Origin: a virus
DNA: 47,934 nucleotides
Direction: 5' to 3' (one strand)
IMG/VR virus record: IMGVR_UViG_3300032893_000080
Coordinates: 1-47,934 of that record
How positions within the stretch are numbered: the stretch's first letter is position 1; every line of letters starts with the position of its first letter. Positions 36,853 to 43,981 of the stretch are shown piece after piece. Below the pieces are notes generated by a model. That model saw nothing but the letters and a program-made list of their open reading frames with translations, was not told the origin of the DNA and did not search any database. A program made the position numbers and the translations under genes.

Positions 36853-38223
36853 ATGGCGATGCGAATCGATGTGCTCACCGATGCCCAGCGGGCCCAGATG
36901 GATCGCTGGGCAGACAAGTGGATAGAAATCGGGCTGAGGACCGGCCCTGCTAACCGCCCCGAGTTCGAGGCCGCAGCCAAGAAGTGCTATGAATTTGCCG
37001 GCATCCCGTGGCCGAACAATGTCGTGTGGGTTACTTCCCCCCTCGTCATGGCCTTGGCTGCGCCCACGGCAGCGCTCCTGATTCAACTTCATCGAAAGAA
37101 GAAGTTGGGCAAAAAGGCGGTTGGCGACGCGGTTCGCGGCGCGGTTGGCGACGCGGTTGGCGACGCGGTTCGCGGCGCGGTTCGCGACGCGGTTGACGGC
37201 GCGGTTGACGGCGCGGTTGGCGACGCGGTTGGCGACGCGGTTCGCGACGCGGTTGACGGCGCGGTTGACGGCGCGGTTGGCGACGCGGTTGGCGACGCGG
37301 TTCGCGACGCGGTTGACGGCGCGGTTGGCGACGCGGTTCGCGACGCGGTTCGCGGCGCGGTTCGCGACGCGGTTGACGGCGCGGTTGACGGCGCGGTTGA
37401 CGGCGCGGTTCGCGACGCGGTTGACGGCGCGGTTCTGGAAGCCATCAGAAAGGGCTGGAGCCACTATTTCGGCGGTCAGTTCTGGGTGAGCGGCTGGTAT
37501 TGGGGTGGGGCCTTCACGTCCTTTTTCCGCGAAGTGTGCGATCTGGAATTAAAGGGCGATCTGTGGGATCGGGGGAAAGCCTATGAGGCCACGATGCAGT
37601 CCGCCTGCTGGTGGTACCCGCATCGGGACTTCATCATGGTGGTTGAGAGGCCGCTCGCGATCCATCGGGAGCTGGTATCGCAAGATCGCCCGAGAGGCTG
37701 GGGCTCACACCGCCTGCATAACCCGACTGGCCCCGCCGTGGTATGGCCGGATGGGTGGGGTGTCTATGCGGTCCATGGCGCCCGAATTCCGGCCTGGATT
37801 ATCAATCACCCTGAGCGGATCACAGTCAAGGATATCGAGGGGGAAGCGAACGCCGAAGTCAGGCGAATCATGCTGGATCGCTATGGCTGGGCGAAGTACA
37901 TGCGGGACTCCGGCGCCCGGGTGATCGATGAACTCGATGACCAGCACCCCATGATGGGGCTGAGGGGAGCTAAGCTGCTGAGAAAGGATCTGCCGGATGA
38001 GCCTGAACCGCTGATCTATTTGGATATGGTGAACAGCTCGCCGGAGCCGGATGGGAGCTTTAAACACTACTTGGAGCGGATTGATCCCAAAGCCTATGGC
38101 GGCGCGGCCAGCCGCCTCTGCCACGCGGCGATGGCCTCCCGGTGGCGCTATCGGGATGATGCCGGGGCGCTCCAGATGACCTTTGCCGACTACAAAGACT
38201 ATCGGCCGGCAGCTGAGTCATGA
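36853..38223 (+). CDS. DUF6745-type protein with 26 four-residue repeats
   Basis: 456 aa. AAGGAG precedes the ATG. The C-terminal domain has the family segments 'HYFGGQFWVSGWYWGGAFTSFF', 'ACWWYPHRDFIMVVERPLAIHRE', 'GPAVVWPDGWGVYAVHGARIP' and 'NAEVRRIMLDRYGWAKY'. Residues 91-194 are 26 tandem units of the form x-x-A-V (GDAV, RDAV, RGAV, DGAV). The family is widespread and uncharacterised; the repeat tract is likely an extended helical or beta-solenoid spacer. Starts 12 bases after the GEVTGHSH gene, a conserved pairing as I remember it. Confidence 0.75.
   Translation: MAMRIDVLTDAQRAQMDRWADKWIEIGLRTGPANRPEFEAAAKKCYEFAGIPWPNNVVWVTSPLVMALAAPTAALLIQLHRKKKLGKKAVGDAVRGAVGDAVGDAVRGAVRDAVDGAVDGAVGDAVGDAVRDAVDGAVDGAVGDAVGDAVRDAVDGAVGDAVRDAVRGAVRDAVDGAVDGAVDGAVRDAVDGAVLEAIRKGWSHYFGGQFWVSGWYWGGAFTSFFREVCDLELKGDLWDRGKAYEATMQSACWWYPHRDFIMVVERPLAIHRELVSQDRPRGWGSHRLHNPTGPAVVWPDGWGVYAVHGARIPAWIINHPERITVKDIEGEANAEVRRIMLDRYGWAKYMRDSGARVIDELDDQHPMMGLRGAKLLRKDLPDEPEPLIYLDMVNSSPEPDGSFKHYLERIDPKAYGGAASRLCHAAMASRWRYRDDAGALQMTFADYKDYRPAAES
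37123..37434 (+). repeat. 26 tandem 12-bp coding repeats
   Basis: Units of the form (G/C)(G/A)CG(G/A)CGCGGTT with two variable bases encode the x-x-A-V tetrapeptides. Complementary and shifted frames also stay open, which generates spurious ORFs on both strands. Slippage should change copy number in frame. Confidence 0.9.
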
Positions 38224-38516
38224 GTGACTCTCCCACCACTGATGAGCGCTGCAACTGGGTCGAGGACAGTGACGGCAACTGGGCAACAGCCTGCGCGAAC
38301 GTCTTCATTCTCGGCCCTGCTGAGCCGCCGGAAGCTCACGGCATGAAATTCTGCTGCTACTGCGGCAAGCAGCTCCGGAGCTTCAGCTACAAGGAGCCGG
38401 AAGACGAGGACGACATCGACGACTACATCGCCTCGCATGAAGCGGCCGATTTTGATCCCTACGAGGCGGCTGGCGAAAGCCCATTCAGCTTACCAGGCGG
38501 AGGGCGGAGTCTATGA
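38220..38516 (+). CDS. Acidic protein with CCYCGK zinc motif
   Basis: 98 aa. 'DSDGNWATACANVFIL…MKFCCYCGKQL' resembles the short zinc-binding domain common in phage early proteins, followed by a strongly acidic tail (EPEDEDDIDDYI). It overlaps both neighbours by ATGA. The first bases (ATGAGTGACTC-CCCAC) recur at the start of the 39150 gene. Confidence 0.6.
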   Translation: MSDSPTTDERCNWVEDSDGNWATACANVFILGPAEPPEAHGMKFCCYCGKQLRSFSYKEPEDEDDIDDYIASHEAADFDPYEAAGESPFSLPGGGRSL

Positions 38517-38707
38517 CTGACACGCCCACTGCAGATGAGCTGACGCGGGTCGAGAAGCTGACATATGACTTGCTCTACCAAAGCAGCGACCACTTCCGCG
38601 AATTCGTCGATCAGCGACGCATTTACGGCTACTCGAAGCGGCTGATCTGGGATACCTATTCGGAGATGATGGATGGAAACGACGACTATTGCCAAGCGCG
38701 CTTTTGA
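38513..38707 (+). CDS. Small hypothetical early protein
   Basis: 64 aa (MTDTPTADELTRVEKLTYDLLYQSSDHFREF…). Helical, no domain recognised. Its stop lies 35 bases inside the next gene. Confidence 0.55.
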   Translation: MTDTPTADELTRVEKLTYDLLYQSSDHFREFVDQRRIYGYSKRLIWDTYSEMMDGNDDYCQARF

Positions 38708-38918
38708 CCACTACGTCGCGCTCAACGAGCTGGCGGCTATGGTCGCATTGGGGCATGGGCGCATTGTCTGCACGGGGGATCTGACGGAGCTGCAGATTGC
38801 TGAGGCCCGCGTGGAGAAACGGATATATGTCGATCCTGACGGCATAGGCTACGTCCTGCTGCCCTGGTCGCTCAGCACTGCGAAGGACAAAGCTCGCGAA
38901 CGGGAACTGCCTCGATGA
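38673..38918 (+). CDS. Small hypothetical early protein
   Basis: 81 aa (METTTIAKRAFDHYVALNELAAMVALGHGRIVC…). GGAG lies close to the ATG. It overlaps the previous gene by 35 nt and the next by ATGA. Function unknown. Confidence 0.55.
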   Translation: METTTIAKRAFDHYVALNELAAMVALGHGRIVCTGDLTELQIAEARVEKRIYVDPDGIGYVLLPWSLSTAKDKARERELPR

Positions 38919-39157
38919 GCAAACCAGACACGCAGTCATCGGATGGGAAAGTCACCAGCCTGGTTGACCGGCTTCAGAAGGCACGGCAGGGGGAAGGCGA
39001 AGTAACGTTTGTGCTTTGCCCATGTAACGAGAGCGAGCCCGAACCGATGATCCCTATTGTGCTCCATGACGCTACAGGGCCGTTGATCATCGCCTTGATG
39101 TGCCCGACCTGCGAGGCAGAGCAGCCCATCCTGAATGGGAGACTCGTCAATGAGTGA
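38915..39157 (+). CDS. Small zinc-motif protein
   Basis: 80 aa. Two Cys pairs ('VLCPCNES' and 'LMCPTCEAE') bracket a beta segment (MIPIVLHDATGPLIIA), suggesting one zinc site. Overlaps the next start. Function unknown. Confidence 0.55.
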   Translation: MSKPDTQSSDGKVTSLVDRLQKARQGEGEVTFVLCPCNESEPEPMIPIVLHDATGPLIIALMCPTCEAEQPILNGRLVNE

Positions 39158-39557
39158 CTCGCCCACCTCAAATCCGAACTACGAACGCCTGCAGCTCATT
39201 CGCCGCACCGTCATGGATCTGGAGCGCACTGGGCACAAATGCGATTGGGGTACGGAGGCGGACATCAAATGGTTGCTCGGCGAGGTAGACCGGCTGCGCG
39301 ACACAGTTCGCAAGGTCCATATCCACACCGGACTGCCACCACATCCGACACATGAGTTGCTATTCGATTTGATGTTGAGCATCGGCCGAATCACCGCCAC
39401 GGCCATGGATGGAGCACCGGACGAGACGACTGCGCAGCCTTTCACACCCTACCGCTCATTGGACTACCTGAAGACTCCAGAGGATCTGGAGGCGTATGTT
39501 CAGGAGCGTATACGGCTAGCGACCGCAGAGAACGGGACTCCGGGACAATCCGTATGA
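39150..39557 (+). CDS. Hypothetical early protein
   Basis: 135 aa starting MSDSPTSNPNYERLQLIRRT; the start at 39150 overlaps the preceding stop. A helical N-terminus (WLLGEVDRLRDTVRKVH) is followed by a less structured region. Its first 19 bases nearly match those of the 38220 gene. Confidence 0.55.
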   Translation: MSDSPTSNPNYERLQLIRRTVMDLERTGHKCDWGTEADIKWLLGEVDRLRDTVRKVHIHTGLPPHPTHELLFDLMLSIGRITATAMDGAPDETTAQPFTPYRSLDYLKTPEDLEAYVQERIRLATAENGTPGQSV

Positions 39558-39781
39558 CGCTCTATCGCTGGACCTGGTCGCGCCCCGTCGAAGGCTCCCC
39601 GCCCATCAAGATGCTGGAGGCGGTCGAGCCGGAATCTCCGCTCCCTATCCCCACTGACGGTCTTTTCGGGGGCGCTTGGGTGAATGAGCCGGAGGTGTAC
39701 GACATCATCCCGAGACCGCCGAACGGCTGGTGTGGGATTCCGCCCTGCCTGCCGAAAGACTGGGCCTTGAGTACAGAGTGA
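39554..39781 (+). CDS. Small Pro/Trp-rich protein
   Basis: 75 aa (MTLYRWTWSRPVEGSPPIKMLE…), with no domain seen. Translation is coupled to the previous gene (ATGA). Confidence 0.5.
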   Translation: MTLYRWTWSRPVEGSPPIKMLEAVEPESPLPIPTDGLFGGAWVNEPEVYDIIPRPPNGWCGIPPCLPKDWALSTE

Positions 39782-39796
39782 GCGAGGATTCGCAAC

Positions 39797-40072
39797 ATGG
39801 CTAACAACGTCCCAAACGCCAATCTCATAACCAGCATCAAGGCCAGCGGCGTTGAGCGCGCCCTATTCGATGCATGTACTGGGCGCCTGTGGAACGCAAA
39901 GACGGCCGTTGAGGGAGCGGGCAAAGATGCCTTCAAGGAGTTTGCAACTGCGGTAGCCGCGGCGCGTAAAGCGCTGGACGAGGCGGAAGCGTTGCATCGA
40001 GAGTGGCAGGCATGCGGCCGCCAGAGGCAAGGGAAGCGACACGCTCAGGGCAAGACTGTGGGGCAGAAATGA
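39797..40072 (+). CDS. Small Ala-rich helical protein
   Basis: 91 aa. Long helix 'DAFKEFATAVAAARKALDEAEALHREW' with a basic tail. GAGCGAGGA lies upstream. Function unknown. Confidence 0.55.
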   Translation: MANNVPNANLITSIKASGVERALFDACTGRLWNAKTAVEGAGKDAFKEFATAVAAARKALDEAEALHREWQACGRQRQGKRHAQGKTVGQK

Positions 40073-40287
40073 GCACGTGCTGGTGCGGCGACGACCACGA
40101 GCCCCACTGCCCGACGTGCGACAAGTGCGGGGCTGGGATCTCGACGGCCTTCATGGCTGTGTACTGCCCCGAGCGCGAGAACTGCGGGTTCTGGCCCGAC
40201 GACAGAGAAAGCCAGGAATTCCTGCGGGCACTCTGGAACGAATCGACAGCCCATACATCCTGTGCGGAGCCTGGAGACACGCCATGA
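40069..40287 (+). CDS. Small zinc-finger protein
   Basis: 72 aa. 'STCWCGDDHEPHCPTCDKCGAGISTAF' followed by 'YCPERENCGFW' gives eight Cys/His pairs, probably one or two zinc sites. Overlaps by ATGA on both sides. Confidence 0.6.
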   Translation: MSTCWCGDDHEPHCPTCDKCGAGISTAFMAVYCPERENCGFWPDDRESQEFLRALWNESTAHTSCAEPGDTP

Positions 40288-40499
40288 AAAGCCCCTTCAG
40301 AGTGAAGAACACGCTGACGCCTGCGCCCGAGCGCAGCGACGAGGAACTTGCGAAAGAGTTACGCGAGACCGTGGAGCGTGCCTGCGAGCTGAAGGATCAG
40401 TTAACGCAGCGCGGCTGGGGCGTATCGATCTTCTTCCGGTGGCATCACGATGAGAAGTCCACGGTCACGGTCGATATCGGACGAAGGCATAACCTATGA
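40284..40499 (+). CDS. Small hypothetical protein
   Basis: 71 aa (MKSPFRVKNTLTPAPERSDEELAKELRETVERACELKDQL…). Central charged helix, then beta strand (VSIFFRWHHDE). Unknown. Confidence 0.5.
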   Translation: MKSPFRVKNTLTPAPERSDEELAKELRETVERACELKDQLTQRGWGVSIFFRWHHDEKSTVTVDIGRRHNL

Positions 40500-40523
40500 A
40501 CGCACACAGCGCAGGAGAAAGTC

Positions 40524-40919
40524 ATGTGCCGCGTTGATGATGGCGATCGAGCCGATCTGTATTCAATCGCCAACCGAATCGCGCGCAAAGAGCATCGATG
40601 CGGGGAATGTCGGCGCACCATTCTGGTTGGCGAGCCCTATGAGCGCCATAGCATGGTTTACGAAGGCACGGCCTCTGACCATATCATTTGCTCGCACTGC
40701 GCCGTGCTGTCGGCTTGGATCGGCGTCCAGTGCGGCGGCACAGTCTGCGGCGAGCTGATCGAAGATATCGAGGAACACGCGCAGGAGTACAACCGCACAG
40801 ACTTGAAAGAGCTTGCGCTTGAGGCTCGCGGCCAGTGGTGCTGGTCCGAAGGTACCCGTATGAACGGTTTTCGCGGCAAGCCAATTCCGGCAATGCCAGC
40901 GCCGATTGAGCCGCTCTAA
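40524..40919 (+). CDS. Early protein with Cys/His zinc-finger motifs
   Basis: 131 aa. 'EHRCGECRRTILVGEPYERHSMVYEG' and 'ICSHCAVLSAW' form a LIM- or RING-like arrangement that I have seen in other phage early proteins; a helix 'ELIEDIEEHAQEYN' follows. AGGAGAAA precedes the ATG. Possibly a host-takeover protein; function unknown. Confidence 0.65.
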   Translation: MCRVDDGDRADLYSIANRIARKEHRCGECRRTILVGEPYERHSMVYEGTASDHIICSHCAVLSAWIGVQCGGTVCGELIEDIEEHAQEYNRTDLKELALEARGQWCWSEGTRMNGFRGKPIPAMPAPIEPL

Positions 40920-40950
40920 CCGTGTGTCCGCAACATCAGGAGAAGCCGTA

Positions 40951-41118
40951 ATGACTGACGATTTTCTCAGAGCAATCGTTCCGGATTGGGACACGCTGAC
41001 TGATGAGGAGAAGGCGCGTTATCGAGGGCAACTCGACGACATGCTGGATGGCCCGTGCAATCCCCTCAAGGGGAAGGCGGCGGATACTGAACCCGCTTCG
41101 CAACATCAGGAACCCTAG
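40951..41118 (+). CDS. Small acidic protein
   Basis: 55 aa (MTDDFLRAIVPDWDTLTDEEKARYRGQLDDML…). AGGAGA precedes the ATG at 40951. The 'DWDTLTDEEKARYR' segment is a short helical motif frequent in small phage proteins. The next gene starts directly at its stop. Confidence 0.55.
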   Translation: MTDDFLRAIVPDWDTLTDEEKARYRGQLDDMLDGPCNPLKGKAADTEPASQHQEP

Positions 41119-41424
41119 GTGCCTTACGAGCGAATCAAGGCAGGAGAGTGGCTACGGCCTCGACGCCGGGGCTACAAGATGGCCTGCTGCGATTGTGGGT
41201 TGGTGCATACGCTGGATTTCCGCGTGCTCGATGGCCGCGCGGAGTTCCGGGCATTCCGGGACAACCGCGCCACGGCTGGCATGCGGAGGGCGTCCCGGTA
41301 CGCAGCGAGCAGCAATACCGGTGCGGTTGCTGGACCGAAAGCAGTAATGCCGAACCAGCGAAGCCCGCGAGCCAAACGGGATCGTTTGTCGGTATCGAAT
41401 AACCGTCACGGACACAACCCATGA
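41119..41424 (+). CDS. Early protein spanning the repeat (full length)
   Basis: 101 aa from GTG. 'YKMACCDCGLVHTLDFRVLDGRAEFRAFRDNRAT' has a CCxC motif and a beta hairpin; the C-terminal 40 residues are basic and disordered and are encoded by the 127-bp repeat. In both versions of the genome this gene is the last common one before the cassettes diverge. Confidence 0.65.
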   Translation: MPYERIKAGEWLRPRRRGYKMACCDCGLVHTLDFRVLDGRAEFRAFRDNRATAGMRRASRYAASSNTGAVAGPKAVMPNQRSPRAKRDRLSVSNNRHGHNP

Positions 41425-41425
41425 G
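41299..41425. repeat. 127-bp exact direct repeat, copy 2
   Basis: Identical to 1-127. Beyond it, the sequence changes from the Mom-like gene (copy 1) to the cytosine methyltransferase gene (copy 2). Confidence 0.95.
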
Positions 41426-41433
41426 CGCGACAA

Positions 41434-42447
41434 GTGAGGGTGCTTGATCTCTTCAGCGGCATCGGCGGCTTCTCCCTCGGACTTGAGCGAGCCGGAATGC
41501 GAACCGTCGCCTTCTGTGAGATCGAGCCATACTGCCGAGCAGTTCTCGCTAGGCATTGGCCAGGAGTCCCCATTTTCGGAGACATCCGCACCCTTACTGC
41601 CGACGCCATCCGCCACGCGCTACGGAAACAATCGAGGCGGCGGGATGGGTCGGACGGGGCCAGTGAGACCGAGTCTCAAGACGTTGACCTCATCTGCGGC
41701 GGATTTCCCTGTCAGGACATCAGCGTCGCCGGAAAGGGTGCTGGTCTTGCAGGCGAGAGAAGCGGCTTATGGGTCGAGTTCGCTCGACTCATTGGCGAGC
41801 TTCGACCCCGCTACGCAGTCGTGGAGAACGTCTCAGCTCTCTGTGCTCGGGGGCTTGGAGCCGTACTCGGAGACCTGGCCACGCTCGGGTATGACGCGGA
41901 ATGGCATTGCATACCAGCTTCCTACGTTGGTGCCCCTCACCGTCGAGACCGAGTCTGGATCGTGGCGTACATCAACGAGCGAGGGGCAGGATGCGGGCGG
42001 TCAGGACCCAAATCGAAGTCTACACACGCAGGTTCGACAGTGGCCGACGCCAACGATCAAAGGGAATCACAACCGCAAGGGACTGTCCTCCAAGAGCGGG
42101 GACGGCCTAGCGACGGCGGTGAATCAGGCGATGTGGCCGACGCCAACAGCTCAGGATGCGGACCAAGCGGGCAGCGCGAAGCGCCCTGCATTGACTCGTG
42201 CGGCGAGATGCGCGACTTCGACCGCCAGGGACTTCAGACATCCTGGGCGCAGTCGTCTGGAAAGGGCTGGGGGCAAGCAGGGCGAGAACCTACCGCGGCA
42301 GGTTGGTGGAGCACTGAACCCGACGTGGGTCGAGTGGCTCATGGGGTTCCCGCTAGGGTGGACCGCCTTAGAGCCCTCGGCAATGCCGTCGTCCCGCAAA
42401 TCCCGGAAATCATCGGGAGAGCCATCATGAGAGTGAACTGCCCATGA
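41434..42447 (+). CDS. dcm: DNA (cytosine-5) methyltransferase
   Basis: 337 aa from GTG. Motif I 'DLFSGIGGFSLGLERAG', motif IV 'GGFPCQDISVAGKGAG' with catalytic Cys93, motif VI 'ENVSAL', motif VIII 'HRRDRVWIVAYI' and motif X region 'VDRLRALGNAVVPQIPEIIG' are all present in order, so the enzyme is likely active. Residues 62-84 and ~185-300 (variable region, with two VADAN motifs) are low-complexity. The frame from 41444 to 42430 is simultaneously open in another phase on the same strand. It replaces the Mom-like gene of version A and probably protects phage DNA from restriction. Confidence 0.92.
   Translation: MRVLDLFSGIGGFSLGLERAGMRTVAFCEIEPYCRAVLARHWPGVPIFGDIRTLTADAIRHALRKQSRRRDGSDGASETESQDVDLICGGFPCQDISVAGKGAGLAGERSGLWVEFARLIGELRPRYAVVENVSALCARGLGAVLGDLATLGYDAEWHCIPASYVGAPHRRDRVWIVAYINERGAGCGRSGPKSKSTHAGSTVADANDQRESQPQGTVLQERGRPSDGGESGDVADANSSGCGPSGQREAPCIDSCGEMRDFDRQGLQTSWAQSSGKGWGQAGREPTAAGWWSTEPDVGRVAHGVPARVDRLRALGNAVVPQIPEIIGRAIMRVNCP
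41444..42430 (+). CDS. Overprinted ORF inside the cytosine methyltransferase gene
   Basis: 328 codons in the +1-shifted phase relative to the methyltransferase, from TTG at 41444. It contains segments that look like a genuine protein: 'LLPTPSATRYGNNRGGGMG', 'FPVRTSASPERV', 'SLASFDPATQSWRTSQL', 'SETWPRSGMTRNGIAYQLPT', 'WPTPTIKGNHNRKGLSSKSG' and 'LNPTWVEWLMGFPLGWTALE'. From memory this is a recurring phage family linked to methyltransferases. No ATG lies near the 5' end and no clear ribosome site is seen. Expression is therefore unproven; function unknown. Confidence 0.5.
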   Translation: MISSAASAASPSDLSEPECEPSPSVRSSHTAEQFSLGIGQESPFSETSAPLLPTPSATRYGNNRGGGMGRTGPVRPSLKTLTSSAADFPVRTSASPERVLVLQAREAAYGSSSLDSLASFDPATQSWRTSQLSVLGGLEPYSETWPRSGMTRNGIAYQLPTLVPLTVETESGSWRTSTSEGQDAGGQDPNRSLHTQVRQWPTPTIKGNHNRKGLSSKSGDGLATAVNQAMWPTPTAQDADQAGSAKRPALTRAARCATSTARDFRHPGRSRLERAGGKQGENLPRQVGGALNPTWVEWLMGFPLGWTALEPSAMPSSRKSRKSSGEPS

Positions 42448-42887
42448 CAAATTTGCGTTGCAGCCACCGTGATCCCGACGGCTCTTGGTCTACTTGGGAG
42501 TTCGATGAGTGTCCGCGCTGCCAGATCGCTCGCCTGACCGCCGAGCGGGACCAGTGGAAGCTCGGCAGCGTCACGGTCAACGAGCGGCTGCTGGACGAGA
42601 TCGAGCGGCTCAAGGACGCATTAGCGTGGATAGCCTCTCGGGAGCCTGAAGCGCGCCGGGCAGTCGATGCGGGCCACCACAACACAACCTTCGCGATTGA
42701 CCTTGCGAGCGCGGCCAGACTCGCTATGGAGGGTCTGTGGCGGCAACCCTGGGGCGGCTGGGCTCCGGAGAGCCCGACCGCCGACGAACCGACTCCGGTT
42801 CATCCTGACCCCACTGGCAAGACACGGGAGCCGCCGCACTGCCCCACGTGCGATTGCCAAACTGATTCAGCCGCAGTGAAATCGTGA
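42444..42887 (+). CDS. Coiled-coil hypothetical protein with Cys-rich tail (copy B)
   Basis: 147 aa. N-terminus 'MTNLRCSHRDPDGSWSTWEFDECPRCQIARL' has a Cys/His cluster absent from copy A (612-1007). The coiled coil 'TAERDQWKLGSVTVNERLLDEIERLK' and the last ~30 residues with HCPTCDC are shared. The start overlaps the methyltransferase stop. Confidence 0.75.
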   Translation: MTNLRCSHRDPDGSWSTWEFDECPRCQIARLTAERDQWKLGSVTVNERLLDEIERLKDALAWIASREPEARRAVDAGHHNTTFAIDLASAARLAMEGLWRQPWGGWAPESPTADEPTPVHPDPTGKTREPPHCPTCDCQTDSAAVKS

Positions 42888-42896
42888 GCGACGCAC

Positions 42897-43166
42897 ATGC
42901 TTATCCCTGATGCCATCAATGGCTGTTTCGAGGCACTCGGCGGGGCGGCGATTTTCGGCCACGTGCGCGCCATCTTGCGCGACAAGGCTGTGAAAGGCTT
43001 CAGCCCGTGGGCCTGCGCCTTCTTCACATCGTGGGGGTACTGGAATCTCTACTACTACCCGCACCTGGATCAGTGGCTCTCGTTTACGGGCGGACTCTTG
43101 ATCGTGACGGGCAATACGCTCTGGGTACTGCTCATCCTGAAATATCGCAACACCCAGAGAACCTGA
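42897..43166 (+). CDS. Small membrane protein
   Basis: 89 aa. Aromatic-rich with one or two membrane segments (WACAFFTSWGYWNLYYYP and LSFTGGLLIVTGNTLWVLLILKY). Similar short proteins occur in phages and prophages. Its 3' end ('QRT') and following bases match those at 1241-1259. Function unknown. Confidence 0.6.
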   Translation: MLIPDAINGCFEALGGAAIFGHVRAILRDKAVKGFSPWACAFFTSWGYWNLYYYPHLDQWLSFTGGLLIVTGNTLWVLLILKYRNTQRT

Positions 43167-43176
43167 GCGAGTCGTT

Positions 43177-43605
43177 ATGAACATGAGCAGTACGCACCGT
43201 GTAACCAGCGAACTCGAATGTCTCCGGGCCGGTGGCCACGTCTGGTTCCAAGCACGCATCGCGCAGTTCAGATATCAGAGTACAGAGCCTGCGCCTTATT
43301 TGCAGCTGAAACGGTGCATCCGTTGCGGGCACCAGGAGATTGAGCAGGTTGAGGAACTCCCAGTTGCTCCGAGTTCTCTGCCCAAACCAAAGGCGCTCCC
43401 GAAAGGCAAATGCCTGCTGTGCGATCAAGGCTATGACGGCATAAACGACAAGCACTGGGTGGGCGGAGAACTGTGGCAGTGCACCGACCCCCCGACAGTG
43501 GAGTGTTACAACGGCTGCGGGCACCGCCAGCATTTCAGCTCCTCCCAAGATCCCTGCGCAAACTGCGGGAAGACTTGGGAGGATAAAGTCGGAGTGCGTC
43601 GATGA
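43177..43605 (+). CDS. Protein with several zinc-binding Cys pairs
   Basis: 142 aa. Cys motifs 'KRCIRCGHQEIEQ', 'GKCLLCDQGYDG', 'VECYNGCGHRQHF' and 'DPCANCGKTW' suggest two zinc ribbons. Last residues 'GVRR' match the end of the version A gene 1262-1525. The stop overlaps the next start. Confidence 0.6.
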   Translation: MNMSSTHRVTSELECLRAGGHVWFQARIAQFRYQSTEPAPYLQLKRCIRCGHQEIEQVEELPVAPSSLPKPKALPKGKCLLCDQGYDGINDKHWVGGELWQCTDPPTVECYNGCGHRQHFSSSQDPCANCGKTWEDKVGVRR

Positions 43606-43739
43606 ACAAGTCGCTTGCCTATTGGTGGAATTACCCGCTCGTGCGTCTGACGGTCAGACGATTGATTTTGCGCGTCTGGCGCGTGCAGATCACGCTACTG
43701 ATCCCGGTTGGTGTTGAGAAGTGGCTCCCACGCCGATGA
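43602..43739 (+). CDS. 45-residue basic membrane-associated peptide
   Basis: MNKSLAYWWNYPLVRLTVRR followed by LILRVWRVQITLLIPVGVEK. Amphipathic and Arg/Trp-rich. Both ends overlap neighbours by ATGA. Unknown role; this and the next three genes are absent from version A. Confidence 0.5.
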   Translation: MNKSLAYWWNYPLVRLTVRRLILRVWRVQITLLIPVGVEKWLPRR

Positions 43740-43981
43740 CCAAACGCAAACTACCGAAGTTCAATCCGGGCCGCGCTCGATGGCTGGACTTTAAGCGGAT
43801 GTTCCCCGAGCCCGAGCTACCGAACTGCTGGGCCGGAGTGCCGAGGTCGGCCTTCGGGATAATCCTCGCCGGGTTGCCGCCCGTGGTGACCTATTGCGAA
43901 TCGACGCAGACCGTCCGAGGTGTCCCCACGCAGCCTGGCGTTTATCACATCGAATACGCGAGGGCACGATGGTCGCGATGA
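43736..43981 (+). CDS. Small hypothetical protein
   Basis: 81 aa from the ATG at 43736 (MTKRKLPKFNPGRARWLDFKRMFPEPELPNCWAGVP…). The 'WAGVPRSAFGI' stretch recurs in style in the next two genes (GFAGVP, GWAGIP). Unknown. Confidence 0.5.
   Translation: MTKRKLPKFNPGRARWLDFKRMFPEPELPNCWAGVPRSAFGIILAGLPPVVTYCESTQTVRGVPTQPGVYHIEYARARWSR

Noticed and set aside
37123-37434. Possible CRISPR array
   Set aside because: Units are 12-bp contiguous coding repeats without spacers.
36733-37464. Minus-strand frame encoding NRAVNRVAN-type repeats, and other frames across the 12-bp repeats
   Set aside because: They arise because the 12-bp repeat lacks stops in every frame. Only the plus-strand frame joins conserved domains on both sides.
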